50,374 nucleotides of DNA from Rhodococcus yananensis (GTDB lineage: Bacteria > Actinomycetota > Actinomycetes > Mycobacteriales > Mycobacteriaceae). The translations under genes were made by a program, and so were the position numbers. The stretch lies in assembly GCF_020515525.1 (NCBI RefSeq), contig NZ_JAIYEP010000027.1, positions 1-50,374 on the forward strand, read 5' to 3'. Below the pieces are notes generated by a model. That model made no database searches and was not told the origin of the DNA. It saw only the letters and a program-made list of their open reading frames with translations. Below, one piece after another: positions 1 through 9,005 of the stretch; the first letter of the stretch is position 1, and every line of letters starts with the position of its first letter.

Positions 1-26
1 CGCGATGCAGGTCATCCTGCATCGCG
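1..26 (+). terminator. perfect hairpin upstream of secY
   Basis: An 11-bp perfect stem (1-11 pairs with 16-26) closes on a 4-nt TCAT loop. It starts at the window edge, so the stem may extend further left. No T-run follows, as is common in high-GC actinobacteria. It probably ends the ribosomal-protein operon upstream of secY. Confidence 0.55.
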
Positions 27-85
27 GCCGTTCGCGTCTCTGCTCGTCACCGGACGCTGTCACCGTCCGTGCGGGCACACACTGT

Positions 86-99
86 TAGAGTTCTAGAGT
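86..99 (+). promoter_or_regulatory. tandem TAGAGT -10 candidates for secY
   Basis: Two copies of TAGAGT (86-91 and 94-99) lie about 60-70 nt before the secY start, and each fits the actinobacterial TANNNT -10 consensus. I see no convincing -35. The upstream hairpin at 1-26 suggests secY begins a new transcription unit here. Confidence 0.35.
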
Positions 100-158
100 T
101 GTCCTTGTCCGACGACCGAGTCCGGTCGTCGTTCCCGATCGGCCTGCCAGGAGGATTC

Positions 159-1472
159 TTGCTTTCCGCCTTCGTTTCGGCCCTCAGGACACCGGACCTG
201 AGGCGGAAGATCCTCGTAGCCATCGGTCTGGTCGCGCTGTATCGCCTCGGCGCCACGGTGCCGTCCCCGGGGGTCGATTTCGGAAACGTCCAGGCGTGTG
301 TCGACCAGCTCGCGGGTAGCGAGCAGGCCGGAATCTACTCGTTGATCAACCTGTTCTCCGGTGGCGCGCTGCTGCAGTTGTCGGTGTTCGCGATCGGCAT
401 CATGCCGTACATCACGGCCAGCATCATCGTGCAGCTGCTCACCGTCGTGATCCCTCGTTTCGAGGAGCTCCGCAAGGAAGGTCAGGCGGGCCAGGCGAAG
501 ATGACGCAGTACACGCGTTATCTCGCGGTGGCCCTCGCCGTGCTGCAGTCCACAGGCATCGTCGCGCTCGCCGCGCGCGGTCAGCTGCTGCAGGGCTGTT
601 CCGAGCCGATCCTCGCCGACGACAGCATCTTCGGGATGGTGGTGATCGTCCTCGTCATGACGGCCGGTGCGGCCGTGGTGATGTGGTTCGGTGAGCTCAT
701 CACCGAGCGTGGTGTCGGCAACGGCATGTCGCTGCTGATCTTCGCCGGTATCGCGTCGCGCCTGCCGTCCGAGGGGCGGATGATCCTCGAGGCGAGCGGT
801 GGTCTGGCGTTCACCCTCGTCTGCGTCGCGGCGCTGGTGCTGATCACGGGTGTGGTGTTCATCGAGCAGGGTCAGCGCCGTATCCCGGTGCAGTACGCCA
901 AGCGCATGGTCGGCCGTCGCATGTACGGCGGGTCGTCCACCTACCTGCCGCTCAAGGTGAACCAGGCCGGCATCATCCCGGTCATCTTCGCATCGTCGCT
1001 GCTGTACCTGCCGAACCTCATCGCCCAGCTCACCGGCGCCACGACCACCCCCGATCCGAGTTGGTGGCAGCGCTTCATCAACGAATACCTGGTGAATCCG
1101 AGCAATCCGGTGTACATCGCGCTGTACTTCGCGCTGATCGTGTTCTTCGTGTTCTTCTACGTCGCCATCACGTTCAATCCCGAGGAACGTGCCGACGAGA
1201 TGAAGAAGTACGGCGGGTTCATCCCGGGTATCCGTCCGGGACGCCCCACCGCCGACTACCTCACCTACGTGCTCAACCGCCTCACGGTCCCGGGCTCGAT
1301 CTACCTCGCTGCCATCGCCACGCTGCCGCACTTCTTCCTGTCCGGTAGCCAGACGGCCACCAGCATCTTCGGTGGCGCGGCGGTGCTCATTCTCGTCAGT
1401 GTCGCGCTGGACACTGTCAAACAGATCGAAAGTCAATTGATGCAGCGCAACTACGAAGGGTTCCTCAAGTGA
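159..1472 (+). CDS. secY: preprotein translocase subunit SecY
   Basis: SecY is the membrane pore of the Sec translocon. It passes unfolded secretory proteins and inserts membrane proteins together with SecE, SecG and SecA. The 437-residue product has the conserved N-terminus ([17 protein letters not shown]), the plug and TM2 region ([20 protein letters not shown]) and the cytosolic loops ([14 protein letters not shown], then [22 protein letters not shown]). About ten membrane segments are expected. The start is the TTG at 159: AGGAGG sits at 149-154 and the protein then begins MLSAF like mycobacterial SecY. An earlier in-frame start at 69 would add 30 unrelated residues. The stop overlaps adk by 4 nt (GTGA), so the two are translationally coupled. 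Confidence 0.97.
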   Translation: MLSAFVSALRTPDLRRKILVAIGLVALYRLGATVPSPGVDFGNVQACVDQLAGSEQAGIYSLINLFSGGALLQLSVFAIGIMPYITASIIVQLLTVVIPRFEELRKEGQAGQAKMTQYTRYLAVALAVLQSTGIVALAARGQLLQGCSEPILADDSIFGMVVIVLVMTAGAAVVMWFGELITERGVGNGMSLLIFAGIASRLPSEGRMILEASGGLAFTLVCVAALVLITGVVFIEQGQRRIPVQYAKRMVGRRMYGGSSTYLPLKVNQAGIIPVIFASSLLYLPNLIAQLTGATTTPDPSWWQRFINEYLVNPSNPVYIALYFALIVFFVFFYVAITFNPEERADEMKKYGGFIPGIRPGRPTADYLTYVLNRLTVPGSIYLAAIATLPHFFLSGSQTATSIFGGAAVLILVSVALDTVKQIESQLMQRNYEGFLK

Positions 1473-2014
1473 GACTTGTACTCCTCGGTCCTCCCGGTGC
1501 CGGCAAGGGCACGCAGGCCGCCATCCTCTCCGAGAAGCTCGGTGTTCCCCACATCTCCACCGGCGATCTCTTCCGGGCGAACATCGGTCAGGGCACCGCC
1601 CTCGGCCTCGAGGCGAAGAAGTACATCGACGCCGGCGAACTCGTTCCTGCCGAGATCACCAACAACATGGTGCGCGAGCGGCTCGCAGAGCCCGATGCGG
1701 CCAACGGGTTCCTGCTCGACGGCTTCCCGCGCAGTGTCGAACAAGCCCGTGAGCTCACCAAGATCCTCGAGAACCTCGGGGTGTCCCTCGACGCGGTGCT
1801 CTCCTTCGACATCGACGAGGACGTCGTCGTCGAGCGGATGCTCGCGCGTGGGCGCGCCGACGACACCGAGGACGTCATCCGTAACCGCCTCCGGGTCTAC
1901 CGCGAGGAGACGGCGCCGCTGCTCGATCACTACGAGGGCTCGATCGTCACGGTCGACGCCGTCGGTGACGTCGAGGAGATCAACGCGCGGGCACTCGCCG
2001 CGCTCGGCAAGTAG
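1469..2014 (+). CDS. adk: adenylate kinase
   Basis: Adenylate kinase converts ATP + AMP to 2 ADP in the cytosol and balances the adenylate pool. The P-loop [10 protein letters not shown] is at residues 7-16, followed by the AMP-binding STGDLFR and the DGFPR motif. At 181 aa it has the short LID (around [17 protein letters not shown]) without zinc cysteines, as in M. tuberculosis adenylate kinase. The start is a GTG overlapping the secY stop in a GTGA arrangement. The secY-adk-map order is standard for Actinobacteria. Confidence 0.97.
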   Translation: MRLVLLGPPGAGKGTQAAILSEKLGVPHISTGDLFRANIGQGTALGLEAKKYIDAGELVPAEITNNMVRERLAEPDAANGFLLDGFPRSVEQARELTKILENLGVSLDAVLSFDIDEDVVVERMLARGRADDTEDVIRNRLRVYREETAPLLDHYEGSIVTVDAVGDVEEINARALAALGK

Positions 2015-2053
2015 TACCGCGTCCGGTACGCGAAGGACAGAGGAAAGATCGAC

Positions 2054-2851
2054 ATGGGTTTCGGGCGCAAGCGCAAGGTCGTTCCGTTCCGCACTTCCGG
2101 CGAACTCGATGCGATGGCCGCGGCGGGTGCCGTCGTCGGTACGGCACTCGTCGCGGTGCGGGAGGCGGCGAAACCGGGTGTGAGCACCCTGGAACTCGAT
2201 CGGGTGGCGGAGGCGGTGATCCGCGATGCGGGCGCCGTCCCGTCATTCCTCGGCTACCACGGGTTCCCCGGGTCGATCTGTTCCTCGGTCAACGACCGGG
2301 TCGTGCACGGCATCCCGTCGGCCGACGAGATCCTGGCCGAGGGCGACCTGGTCTCGATCGACTGCGGTGCGATCCTCGACGGGTGGCACGGTGACTCGGC
2401 GTGGTCGTTCGGGGTCGGTGCGCTGTCCGCCGCCGACGCGGATCTGAGCGACGCCACCCGACTGTCGATGGAGGCCGGCATCGCGGCGATGCTCCCCGGT
2501 AACCGGCTCACCGACATCTCGCACGCGATCGAGAAGGGCACCCACGCGGCCGAACGCGCCCACGGTCGTGCGTACGGCATCGTCGACGGCTACGGCGGGC
2601 ACGCAATCGGCCGTGAGATGCACATGGATCCGTTCCTCCCGAACGAGGGCAAGCCCGGCAAGGGCCCGCAGCTCGTCGTGGGCTCGGTACTCGCCATCGA
2701 GCCGATGCTCACACTCGGCACCTACGAGACCGAGGTACTCGCCGACGAGTGGACGGTCGTGACCACCGACGGCAGTCGTGCCGCGCACTGGGAACACACC
2801 GTGGCCGTCACCAAGAACGGCCCCCGGATCCTCACCCCCCGGCCCGAGTAG
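2054..2851 (+). CDS. map: methionine aminopeptidase, type I
   Basis: This metalloprotease removes the initiator methionine from nascent proteins. All five metal ligands are visible: D103 (VSIDCGA), D114 (WHGDSAW), H183 (GYGGHAIG), E216 (AIEPML) and E247 (WEHTV). At 265 aa it matches the MapA-type enzyme without the N-terminal SH3-binding extension. An AGGAAAG Shine-Dalgarno precedes the ATG. It sits 39 nt after adk, probably in the same transcript, and is followed by a region convergent with dtd. Confidence 0.96.
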   Translation: MGFGRKRKVVPFRTSGELDAMAAAGAVVGTALVAVREAAKPGVSTLELDRVAEAVIRDAGAVPSFLGYHGFPGSICSSVNDRVVHGIPSADEILAEGDLVSIDCGAILDGWHGDSAWSFGVGALSAADADLSDATRLSMEAGIAAMLPGNRLTDISHAIEKGTHAAERAHGRAYGIVDGYGGHAIGREMHMDPFLPNEGKPGKGPQLVVGSVLAIEPMLTLGTYETEVLADEWTVVTTDGSRAAHWEHTVAVTKNGPRILTPRPE

Positions 2852-2950
2852 TCGCTCCCCGTCGCCCAGTCGCCAGTCGCCCCGGTCCCCGGTGCTCCGC
2901 CGGGCCGGTGCTCCGCCGCGCCGGGCGAATGTACCCGTCGTTCCAATCAA

Positions 2951-2975
2951 TCGAGCGAACGATACGTTCGCTCGA
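2951..2975. repeat. perfect 11-bp inverted repeat between convergent map and dtd
   Basis: TCGAGCGAACG, a 3-nt ATA spacer, then its exact reverse complement. It lies in the 191-nt gap between the 3' ends of map and dtd. It could serve as a bidirectional terminator, but the palindromic form with an odd short spacer also resembles a TetR-type operator. A 14-bp direct repeat (CCGGTGCTCCGCCG, at 2889 and 2905) lies just upstream. Confidence 0.7.
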
Positions 2976-3042
2976 CGGGGGTAGCGGCCGACGGGGAAGC
3001 GGCCGAAGCCGACGGCGAGCAGGGGAGGGGCGACGGCGTGTA

Positions 3043-3480
3043 TCAGACGTCGACGAGGAGAGTGACGGGGCCGTCGTTGACGAGGCTCACCTCCATGTGG
3101 GCTCCGAACACCCCCGTCTCCACCTTCGCTCCGAGCGTCCGCAGCGCCGAGACGAACTCGTCGACGAGTGGTTCGGCCACTGCTCGCGGCGCGGCCGCCG
3201 ACCACGACGGCCGCCGACTCTTCCGCGTGTCCGCCATGAGCGTGAACTGGCTGACGACCAGCAGCGGAGCGTCGAGGTCCGATGCCGAGCGTTCGTCGTC
3301 CAGGATCCGCATCGTCCACACCTTCCGGGCGAGCGTCGCGGCTTTCGCGGCATCGTCGTCGTGGGTGACGCCGACGAGTACGAGCAGGCCGTGACCGCCG
3401 GCCGGCGGCGCGATCCGCGCGACCTCCGTGCCGTCGACCGCGACGGCCGCGCCCGTGACCCGCTGAACCAGTGCCCGCAC
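3043..3480 (-). CDS. dtd: D-aminoacyl-tRNA deacylase
   Basis: DTD hydrolyses D-aminoacyl-tRNAs (and glycyl-tRNA-Ala), recycling mischarged tRNA. The 145-aa product starts MRALVQRV and carries the family signatures [16 protein letters not shown] (active-site Thr region) and the C-terminal [11 protein letters not shown], the Gly-Pro motif that enforces chirality. The start is GTG at 3480: AGGAGG lies six nt upstream, and an ATG at 3495 overlaps that Shine-Dalgarno and is less likely. The gene opposes its neighbours map and infA, interrupting the usual ribosomal cluster. Confidence 0.93.
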   Translation of the reverse strand: MRALVQRVTGAAVAVDGTEVARIAPPAGGHGLLVLVGVTHDDDAAKAATLARKVWTMRILDDERSASDLDAPLLVVSQFTLMADTRKSRRPSWSAAAPRAVAEPLVDEFVSALRTLGAKVETGVFGAHMEVSLVNDGPVTLLVDV

Positions 3481-3505
3481 GCGCGTCCTCCTCATTCCCT
3501 TGCAT

Positions 3506-3534
3506 TTGGCCTGGTGGGAAAGTTCCCGTACCAT
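3506..3534 (+). promoter_or_regulatory. candidate infA promoter
   Basis: TTGGCC (3506-3511), 17 nt, TACCAT (3529-3534). The spacer contains GGGAA-AG-TTCCC, a small perfect palindrome at 3516-3527. Transcription would begin near 3541, giving an infA leader of about 125 nt. Confidence 0.5.
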
Positions 3535-3666
3535 TGATCGGTGGTGCGCCCTGCGCTCCGGTCGGTCGGTGTCGTCATGACGTCGCCGCAACCGGATCCG
3601 GAGCCGAGCGTTCACGGTATCGGATGCCGATGCAACCACACGTCGAACAAACGGATCGCGGAGGAT

Positions 3667-3888
3667 ATGGCTAAGAAAGACGGGGCAATCGAGGTCGAAG
3701 GTCGGGTCATCGAGCCGCTGCCCAATGCGATGTTCCGCATCGAGCTGGAAAACGGTCACAAGGTGTTGGCCCACATCAGCGGAAAGATGCGGCAGCACTA
3801 CATTCGTATCCTTCCCGAGGACCGGGTTGTCGTGGAGCTTTCGCCCTACGACCTCACGCGTGGACGCATCGTCTACCGCTACAAGTAA
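3667..3888 (+). CDS. infA: translation initiation factor IF-1
   Basis: IF-1 binds the A site of the 30S subunit and assists IF-2 and IF-3 in initiation. The product is 73 aa, a single OB-fold (S1-like) domain: [20 protein letters not shown], then [38 protein letters not shown], essentially the invariant actinobacterial sequence. The ATG at 3667 is chosen because the family begins there; an upstream in-frame ATG would add an unrelated tail. GGAGG is only 2 nt away, so initiation spacing is short. It is the first gene of the infA-rpmJ-rpsMKD-rpoA-rplQ series. Confidence 0.97.
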   Translation: MAKKDGAIEVEGRVIEPLPNAMFRIELENGHKVLAHISGKMRQHYIRILPEDRVVVELSPYDLTRGRIVYRYK

Positions 3889-3979
3889 CGGACTTCCCCG
3901 GCCGGACGGTCGGGGAGAAACATGTCTCCGGGTGGTCTCGTGCTGCTCCGGGGGCGTACATACAGGAGATCGGACGAAC

Positions 3980-4093
3980 GTGAAGGTTCAGCCTAGCGTC
4001 AAGAAGATCTGCGAGAAGTGCAAGGTGATCCGCCGCAACGGTCGGGTCATGGTGATCTGCGAGAACCTGCGCCACAAGCAGCGTCAGGGCTAG
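3980..4093 (+). CDS. rpmJ: 50S ribosomal protein L36
   Basis: L36 is a 37-residue zinc-binding protein of the large subunit that sits near 23S rRNA. The zinc ligands are present: C11 and C14 (CEKC), C27 and H32, so this is the zinc-containing (C+) version, which in actinobacteria can be swapped for a C- paralogue under zinc starvation. The start is GTG, with AGGAG about 11 nt upstream. It lies 91 nt after infA, and a weak CTTCCC/GGGGAG hairpin stands in the gap. Confidence 0.96.
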   Translation: MKVQPSVKKICEKCKVIRRNGRVMVICENLRHKQRQG

Positions 4094-4322
4094 ATCGCGC
4101 GCTTCGTCGCGAAGATCTGCTTGGCAACGAGCAGCTTGGCAACAAGCCGAAGAAGACCTTCCAGCACCAGTCGTACGGTAGGGATCCCCGATTCGTCGGG
4201 GAGCCGTGCGATCAACCCCCGGTTCGGAGGCCGGGGCCCCACTGTGTGTAGCGACTACACAGTTTTCTGGACGCAGGGGACGGGCTGGGAGCAGACCTCC
4301 GCACACCGAATAGGAATGCCAC
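4094..4322 (+). promoter_or_regulatory. structured leader of rpsM with three hairpins
   Basis: A 229-nt gap inside the ribosomal cluster. It holds a small hairpin (CTTCG-TCG-CGAAG, 4102-4114), a 15-nt-period direct repeat of GCTTGGCAAC (4119-4128, 4134-4143) and three successive hairpins. H1 is TCCCCGA-TTCG-TCGGGGA (4185-4202), H2 is CCCCGG/CCGGGG (4217-4236), and H3 has its stem at 4241-4264 and ends in TTTT, terminator-like. This suggests attenuation or ribosomal-protein autoregulation of the rpsM-rplQ block. Confidence 0.5.
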
Positions 4323-4691
4323 ATGGCACGTCTCGCAGGTGTCGATCTTCCCCGCGAAAAGCGGATGGAGATCGCACTGACCTACATCTACGGCATCGGC
4401 CGTACCCGCTCCAAGGAGATCCTCGAGGCAACGGGTGTCAGCCCGGACCTGCGCAGCAAGGATCTGACGGACGAGGACCTCGCCAAGCTCCGTGAGCACA
4501 TCGAGGACACCTACAAGGTCGAGGGTGACCTCCGCCGCGAGGTCCAGGCGGACATCCGCCGGAAGATCGAGATCGGCTGCTACCAGGGCCTGCGACACCG
4601 TCGTGGTCTGCCCGTGCGTGGACAGCGCACCAAGACCAACGCCCGCACCCGTAAGGGTCCGAAGCGCACCGTCGCAGGAAAGAAGAAGTAA
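4323..4691 (+). CDS. rpsM: 30S ribosomal protein S13
   Basis: S13 lies in the head of the small subunit and contacts the P-site tRNA and, through bridges, the 50S subunit. The 122-aa protein starts [26 protein letters not shown] and ends with the basic tail [20 protein letters not shown]. The length matches the family. The ATG is preceded by a weak ribosome site, and the long leader may control it. Its TAA stop overlaps the rpsK ATG by one base (TAATG), implying coupling. Confidence 0.97.
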   Translation: MARLAGVDLPREKRMEIALTYIYGIGRTRSKEILEATGVSPDLRSKDLTDEDLAKLREHIEDTYKVEGDLRREVQADIRRKIEIGCYQGLRHRRGLPVRGQRTKTNARTRKGPKRTVAGKKK

Positions 4692-5104
4692 TGCCTCCGA
4701 AGTCACGCAGCACCGGTCCGAAGAAGACCCAGAAGGCTCGGCGCAGGGACAAGAAGAACGTCCCGCACGGCGCTGCTCACATCAAGAGCACCTTCAACAA
4801 CACCATCGTCTCGATCACCGACCCGCAGGGCAACGTGATCTCCTGGGCGTCCTCCGGCCACGTCGGCTTCAAGGGTTCGCGCAAGTCGACCCCGTTCGCC
4901 GCGCAGCTCGCCGCCGAGAACGCTGCCCGCAAGGCGCAGGAGCACGGTGTCAAGAAGGTCGACGTCTTCGTCAAGGGCCCGGGTTCGGGCCGCGAGACGG
5001 CGATCCGTTCGCTCCAGGCCGCCGGCCTCGAAGTGGGCACCATCTCCGATGTCACCCCGCAGCCGCACAACGGTTGCCGTCCGCCCAAGCGGCGTCGCGT
5101 CTAA
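4691..5104 (+). CDS. rpsK: 30S ribosomal protein S11
   Basis: S11 forms part of the 30S platform near the mRNA exit channel. The product is 137 aa with a lysine/arginine-rich N-terminus and the conserved core ([53 protein letters not shown]) and the C-terminal [16 protein letters not shown]. The start codon overlaps the rpsM stop. It is co-transcribed with rpsM and rpsD. Confidence 0.97.
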   Translation: MPPKSRSTGPKKTQKARRRDKKNVPHGAAHIKSTFNNTIVSITDPQGNVISWASSGHVGFKGSRKSTPFAAQLAAENAARKAQEHGVKKVDVFVKGPGSGRETAIRSLQAAGLEVGTISDVTPQPHNGCRPPKRRRV

Positions 5105-5125
5105 CGGGAAGGAAGGTAAAGAAGA

Positions 5126-5731
5126 ATGGCTCGTTATACCGGACCTGTCACCCGTAAGTCGCGTCGTCTGCGTGTCGACCTCGTCGGAGGCGATCAGGCG
5201 TTCGAGCGTCGCCCCTACCCGCCGGGCCAGCACGGCCGCGCGCGGATCAAGGAGAGCGAGTACCTGCTCCAGCTGCAGGAGAAGCAGAAGGCACGTTTCT
5301 CCTACGGCGTCATGGAGAAGCAGTTCCGCCGCTACTACGAGGAAGCTGCCGGCCGCCCGGGTAAGACCGGTGAGGTCCTGCTGACCATCCTCGAGTCGCG
5401 TCTGGACAACGTCGTCTACCGCGCCGGCCTCGCGCGCACGCGCCGCCAGGCCCGCCAGCTGGTGACCCACGGTCACTTCCTGGTGAACGGCAAGAAGGTC
5501 GACATCCCGAGCTACCGCGTCTCCCAGTACGACATCATCGATGTCCGCGAGAAGTCGCTGAGCACCCTGCCGTTCCAGATCGCCCGCGAGACCCAGGGCG
5601 AGCGCCCGGTTCCGGGTTGGCTGCAGGTCATCGGTCCGCGTCTGCGGGTGCTGGTCCACCAGCTCCCCGAGCGCGCGCAGATCGAGATCCCGCTGCAGGA
5701 ACAGCTCATCGTCGAGTACTACTCGAAGTAA
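5126..5731 (+). CDS. rpsD: 30S ribosomal protein S4
   Basis: S4 nucleates 30S assembly by binding the 5' domain of 16S rRNA and is the autoregulator of the alpha operon in some bacteria. The 201-aa protein has the S4 RNA-binding domain (LDNVVYRAGLARTRRQARQLVTHGHFLVNGKKV). The N-terminal region lacks the four-cysteine zinc ribbon, so this is the zinc-independent C- form, in contrast to the zinc-binding L36 nearby. A Shine-Dalgarno GGAAGG lies upstream of the ATG. Confidence 0.97.
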   Translation: MARYTGPVTRKSRRLRVDLVGGDQAFERRPYPPGQHGRARIKESEYLLQLQEKQKARFSYGVMEKQFRRYYEEAAGRPGKTGEVLLTILESRLDNVVYRAGLARTRRQARQLVTHGHFLVNGKKVDIPSYRVSQYDIIDVREKSLSTLPFQIARETQGERPVPGWLQVIGPRLRVLVHQLPERAQIEIPLQEQLIVEYYSK

Positions 5732-5746
5732 GGGCACACCGTGCCG

Positions 5747-5786
5747 TGGTGTCCTCCCTCCCGCTGGTCGGGTGAGGAGGGCACCA
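5747..5786 (+). other. hairpin in the rpsD-rpoA spacer
   Basis: An 11-bp stem (5747-5757 with 5776-5786, one G-T pair) encloses an 18-nt loop in the 104-nt gap between rpsD and rpoA. There is no T-run. It may be a processing or partial-termination element setting rpoA dosage against the ribosomal genes, or an S4 target. Confidence 0.4.
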
Positions 5787-5835
5787 CACCGTCCATCAGG
5801 GCGTCATATGGCGGACGCCCACAAGGAGGCAACTC

Positions 5836-6897
5836 ATGCTCATTTCGCAGCGACCCACGTTGGCCGAAGAGGTCATCGCCGACAACCGCTCGAAGTTCGT
5901 CATCGAACCCCTCGAGCCCGGCTTCGGGTACACGCTCGGCAACTCGCTTCGTCGCACCCTGCTCTCGTCCATCCCGGGCGCAGCGGTCACCAGCATCCGT
6001 ATCGACGGTGTGCTCCACGAGTTCACCACGGTTCCCGGGGTCAAGGAGGATGTCACCGACATCATCTTGAACCTCAAGGGCCTCGTGGTCAGCTCCGAGG
6101 AGGACGAGCCGGTCACGATGTACGTCCGCAAGCAGGGCCCGGGTGACGTCACCGCCGCGGACATCGTGCCGCCGGCCGGTGTCGAGGTTCACAACCCCGA
6201 CCTGCACATCGCCACCCTGAACGACAAGGGCAAGCTGGAGATCGAGCTCGTCGTCGAGCGCGGTCGCGGCTACGTCCCCGCCGTCCAGAACAAGGCCTCG
6301 GGTGCCGAGATCGGCCGTATCCCGGTCGACTCGATCTACTCGCCGGTCCTGAAGGTGACGTACAAGGTCGAGGCCACCCGTGTCGAGCAGCGCACCGACT
6401 TCGATCGGCTGATCCTCGACGTGGAGACCAAGAACTCCATCACCGCGCGCGACGCGCTCGCCTCGGCGGGCAAGACGCTCGTGGAGCTCTTCGGTCTGGC
6501 TCGTGAGCTGAACGTCGAAGCAGAAGGCATCGAGATCGGTCCCTCGCCCGCCGAGGCCGACCACATCGCCTCCTTCGGACTTCCCATCGAGGATCTGGAC
6601 CTGACCGTCCGGTCCTACAACTGCCTCAAGCGCGAAGGTGTGCACACCGTCGGTGAGCTCGTGGCACGCACGGAGTCCGACCTGCTCGACATCCGCAACT
6701 TCGGCCAGAAGTCCATCGACGAGGTCAAGGTCAAGCTTCACTCGCTGGGCCTGTCGCTGAAGGACAGCCCGGCATCGTTCGATCCCAGCAGTGTCGCCGG
6801 CTACGACGCCGCGACCGGTACCTGGAGCGACACCGATGCCGGATCGTTCGGCGACAACGACGGCAACGAGGACTACGCCGAGACCGAGCAGCTGTAG
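5836..6897 (+). CDS. rpoA: DNA-directed RNA polymerase subunit alpha
   Basis: The alpha subunit dimerises to nucleate RNA polymerase assembly and its C-terminal domain contacts UP elements and activators. The 353-aa protein shows the N-terminal dimerisation domain ([39 protein letters not shown]) and the helix-hairpin-helix C-terminal domain ([23 protein letters not shown], then [19 protein letters not shown]), followed by an acidic tail of about 45 residues typical of actinobacteria. AAGGAGG precedes the ATG. Confidence 0.98.
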   Translation: MLISQRPTLAEEVIADNRSKFVIEPLEPGFGYTLGNSLRRTLLSSIPGAAVTSIRIDGVLHEFTTVPGVKEDVTDIILNLKGLVVSSEEDEPVTMYVRKQGPGDVTAADIVPPAGVEVHNPDLHIATLNDKGKLEIELVVERGRGYVPAVQNKASGAEIGRIPVDSIYSPVLKVTYKVEATRVEQRTDFDRLILDVETKNSITARDALASAGKTLVELFGLARELNVEAEGIEIGPSPAEADHIASFGLPIEDLDLTVRSYNCLKREGVHTVGELVARTESDLLDIRNFGQKSIDEVKVKLHSLGLSLKDSPASFDPSSVAGYDAATGTWSDTDAGSFGDNDGNEDYAETEQL

Positions 6898-6927
6898 CAG
6901 CTCACGGTCCGTTACTAGGAGAAAATC

Positions 6928-7470
6928 ATGCCCAAGCCCAAGAAGGGCGCCCGTTTCGGCGGGTCGGCCTCGCACCAGAAGGCGCTCATGGCCAACCTGG
7001 CCACCGCGCTCTTCGAGCACGGCCGCATCACCACCACCGAGGCCAAGGCCAAGGCCCTGCGCCCGTACGCCGAGAAGCTCGTGACGAGGGCCAAGGCCGG
7101 CACCCTCGCCGACCGTCGCGAGGTTCTGAAGGTCATCCGGAACAAGGATGTCCTGCACACCCTGTTCGCCGAGATCGGCCCCTCGTTCGAGGACCGCAAC
7201 GGTGGCTACACCCGCATCATCAAGACGATGCCGCGCAAGGGTGACAACGCGCCGATGGCGATCATCGAGCTCGTCCGCGAGAAGACCGTGACCTCCGAGG
7301 CCGACCGGGCTCGCCGTGTCGCCGCATCGCAGGCTGCGGACGAGAACCCCGTCGAGGCCGTCGAGGCCGAGGCCACCGAGGCCGAGGTCGACAACGCCGA
7401 CGCCGTCGTCGAGGGTGTCGAGGACAGCACCGCGACGGCTGCCGACGCCGACGAGGCCAAGAAGGACTAG
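6928..7470 (+). CDS. rplQ: 50S ribosomal protein L17
   Basis: L17 binds 23S rRNA near the exit tunnel. The core (about residues 1-115: [54 protein letters not shown]) is followed by an extension of about 60 residues rich in Ala, Glu and Asp, making 180 aa in all. Such acidic extensions are usual in mycobacterial and nocardial L17. The gene closes the ribosomal series, and a terminator-type hairpin follows within 35 nt. Confidence 0.97.
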   Translation: MPKPKKGARFGGSASHQKALMANLATALFEHGRITTTEAKAKALRPYAEKLVTRAKAGTLADRREVLKVIRNKDVLHTLFAEIGPSFEDRNGGYTRIIKTMPRKGDNAPMAIIELVREKTVTSEADRARRVAASQAADENPVEAVEAEATEAEVDNADAVVEGVEDSTATAADADEAKKD

Positions 7471-7475
7471 TCCCC

Positions 7476-8375
7476 TTGGTTTCGGCATCTGCTGAAGCAC
7501 CCGAGCCCGCCGCTCCCTTCGGGGGCGGCGGGCTCGTTGCTTCCGAGTCACCGGCTCTCACACGTCTACGGCTCGACATCGCCTACGACGGCACCGACTT
7601 CTCCGGCTGGGCGAGGCAACCCGGTCGGCGCACGGTGTGCGGGGAGATCGAGGAGAAACTGTCGGCGATCGTGCGCACCCCCGTGCTGTTGACGGTCGCG
7701 GGACGCACCGATGCCGGGGTTCACGCGGCCGCCCAGGTCGCGCACGTCGATGTTCCCACCGACGCGTTACCCGACGATCCGTCGAGAATGGTGCGGCGCC
7801 TCGCCAGGTTTCTGCCCCGCGACGTGCGGGTGAAGAGCATCACCGTGGCACCCGAGCACTTCGATGCGCGTTTCTCGGCGATCCGCCGACACTACGAATA
7901 CCGGGTGACCACCGCGGTGTACGGAGCGGACCCGCTGCGCGCCCGCGACACCGCCGCGTGGCCGAAACCGGTGGATCTCGACGCGATGCAGCGCGCATCG
8001 GCGTCACTGCTCGGGTTGCACGACTTCGCGGCGTTCTGCAAACGCCGTGAAGGAGCGACCACCGTCCGTGAACTGCAGCGCTACGACTGGAGTCGCTCCG
8101 GTGACGTGCTCACGGCACACGTGAGCGCGGACGCCTTCTGCTGGTCGATGGTCCGCAGCCTCGTCGGGGCTGCGCTCGCAGTGGGCGAGGGCCGACGGAC
8201 CGTCGAGTGGATGACGGCCCTGCTCGACGAACGCGAACGTGCCGCGTCGGTGGCGGTCGCGCCCGCGCACGGGCTGTCACTGGTGGGGGTCGACTATCCC
8301 GCCGACGAGGACCTGGCCGCGCGTAACATGCAGACACGGGAGACCCGCGGTCCGATCGCACGCGGCTGCTGCTGA
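7476..8375 (+). CDS. truA: tRNA pseudouridine(38-40) synthase TruA
   Basis: TruA isomerises uridines 38-40 of the tRNA anticodon stem to pseudouridine. Conserved blocks are [17 protein letters not shown] (residues 33-49), the catalytic-Asp motif [10 protein letters not shown] (Asp79), and HYEYRV, FAAFCKR and [12 protein letters not shown]. The ORF starts at TTG 7476, five nt after rplQ. No ATG, GTG or TTG lies in frame between there and the conserved LRLDIAYDG block, so the N-terminal 30 residues are weakly supported and overlap the terminator-like hairpin. The rplQ-truA order is standard for the group. Confidence 0.93.
   Translation: MVSASAEAPEPAAPFGGGGLVASESPALTRLRLDIAYDGTDFSGWARQPGRRTVCGEIEEKLSAIVRTPVLLTVAGRTDAGVHAAAQVAHVDVPTDALPDDPSRMVRRLARFLPRDVRVKSITVAPEHFDARFSAIRRHYEYRVTTAVYGADPLRARDTAAWPKPVDLDAMQRASASLLGLHDFAAFCKRREGATTVRELQRYDWSRSGDVLTAHVSADAFCWSMVRSLVGAALAVGEGRRTVEWMTALLDERERAASVAVAPAHGLSLVGVDYPADEDLAARNMQTRETRGPIARGCC
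7503..7535 (+). terminator. strong hairpin after rplQ, inside the truA start region
   Basis: A 14-15 bp GC-rich stem (from 7503-7517 to 7521-7535) is capped by a TTCG turn and followed by GTTGCTT. It looks like an intrinsic terminator for the ribosomal operon, yet it lies within codons 10-20 of the only available truA reading frame. Confidence 0.75.
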
Positions 8376-8432
8376 CACGCGCCGCCGTGTGAGGGCCCCC
8401 ACGCGGGCGCGTTCCCGGGGCGGTCTGCGCCC

Positions 8433-8438
8433 TACCAT
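8433..8438 (+). promoter_or_regulatory. -10 element for a predicted leaderless mRNA (flavin reductase)
   Basis: TACCAT followed by 6 nt (CGACGC) and the ATG at 8445. There is no Shine-Dalgarno before the start, so transcription would begin at or next to the start codon. No clear -35 is visible. Confidence 0.55.
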
Positions 8439-8444
8439 CGACGC

Positions 8445-9005
8445 ATGACCGAAGATCAGCCGATCCGCCTCGAGATCATCGTCGCCAGTGTCCGTGTCGG
8501 ACGGGTGGCTCCCGTCGTCGCCGGATGGTTCGCGGAGACCGCGAGGAGACGCGACGAGTTCGACGTCGGAGTGATCGATCTGGCCGATACTCCGCTGCCC
8601 CAGGATCTCTCGGGTGGCGCCGCGGTCGACGCATTCACGCGCCGGATCGGTGCCGCCGACGCGTTCGTCGTCGTCACCTCCGAGTACAACCACGGTTACC
8701 CCGCCGCACTGAAGACCGCGATCGACAGCGTCAAACACGAATGGCGCACGAAACCGGTCGGATTCGTGTCGTACGGAGGGCTGTCGGGCGGCCTACGGGC
8801 GGTCGAGCAACTCCGTCAGGTCGTCGTCGAGGTGCACATGGTGCCCGTCCGCGAATCGGTGAGCTTCCACCGGGTCAAACATGCCTTCGCGTCCGACGGT
8901 ACGACGCGCGACGGCGCCGCGATCGACGCCGCGGAGCGGATGCTCGGCCAACTCGCGTGGTGGGGACGCACGGTTCGTGACGCCCGCGACTCCTATCCGG
9001 GTTGA
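8445..9005 (+). CDS. NADPH-dependent FMN reductase family protein
   Basis: A 186-aa flavodoxin-fold protein of the NADPH-dependent FMN reductase / azoreductase-like family. It is expected to bind FMN and reduce quinones, azo compounds or free flavin in the cytosol; the substrate cannot be told. Evidence: the phosphate-binding turn IVASVRVGRVAP near residues 12-22, VTSEYNHGYPAALKTAID (about residues 78-95, the family hallmark) and the isoalloxazine-contact GFVSYGGLSGG. The ATG start is predicted to be leaderless. It stands alone between truA and the type VII secretion locus. Confidence 0.88.
   Translation: MTEDQPIRLEIIVASVRVGRVAPVVAGWFAETARRRDEFDVGVIDLADTPLPQDLSGGAAVDAFTRRIGAADAFVVVTSEYNHGYPAALKTAIDSVKHEWRTKPVGFVSYGGLSGGLRAVEQLRQVVVEVHMVPVRESVSFHRVKHAFASDGTTRDGAAIDAAERMLGQLAWWGRTVRDARDSYPG

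Noticed and set aside
93-1436. Long open frame (447 codons) antisense to secY
   Set aside because: Opposite strand of a clear conserved gene in high-GC DNA, which leaves long stop-free shadow frames; the protein is low-complexity rich in Arg, Asp and Gly.
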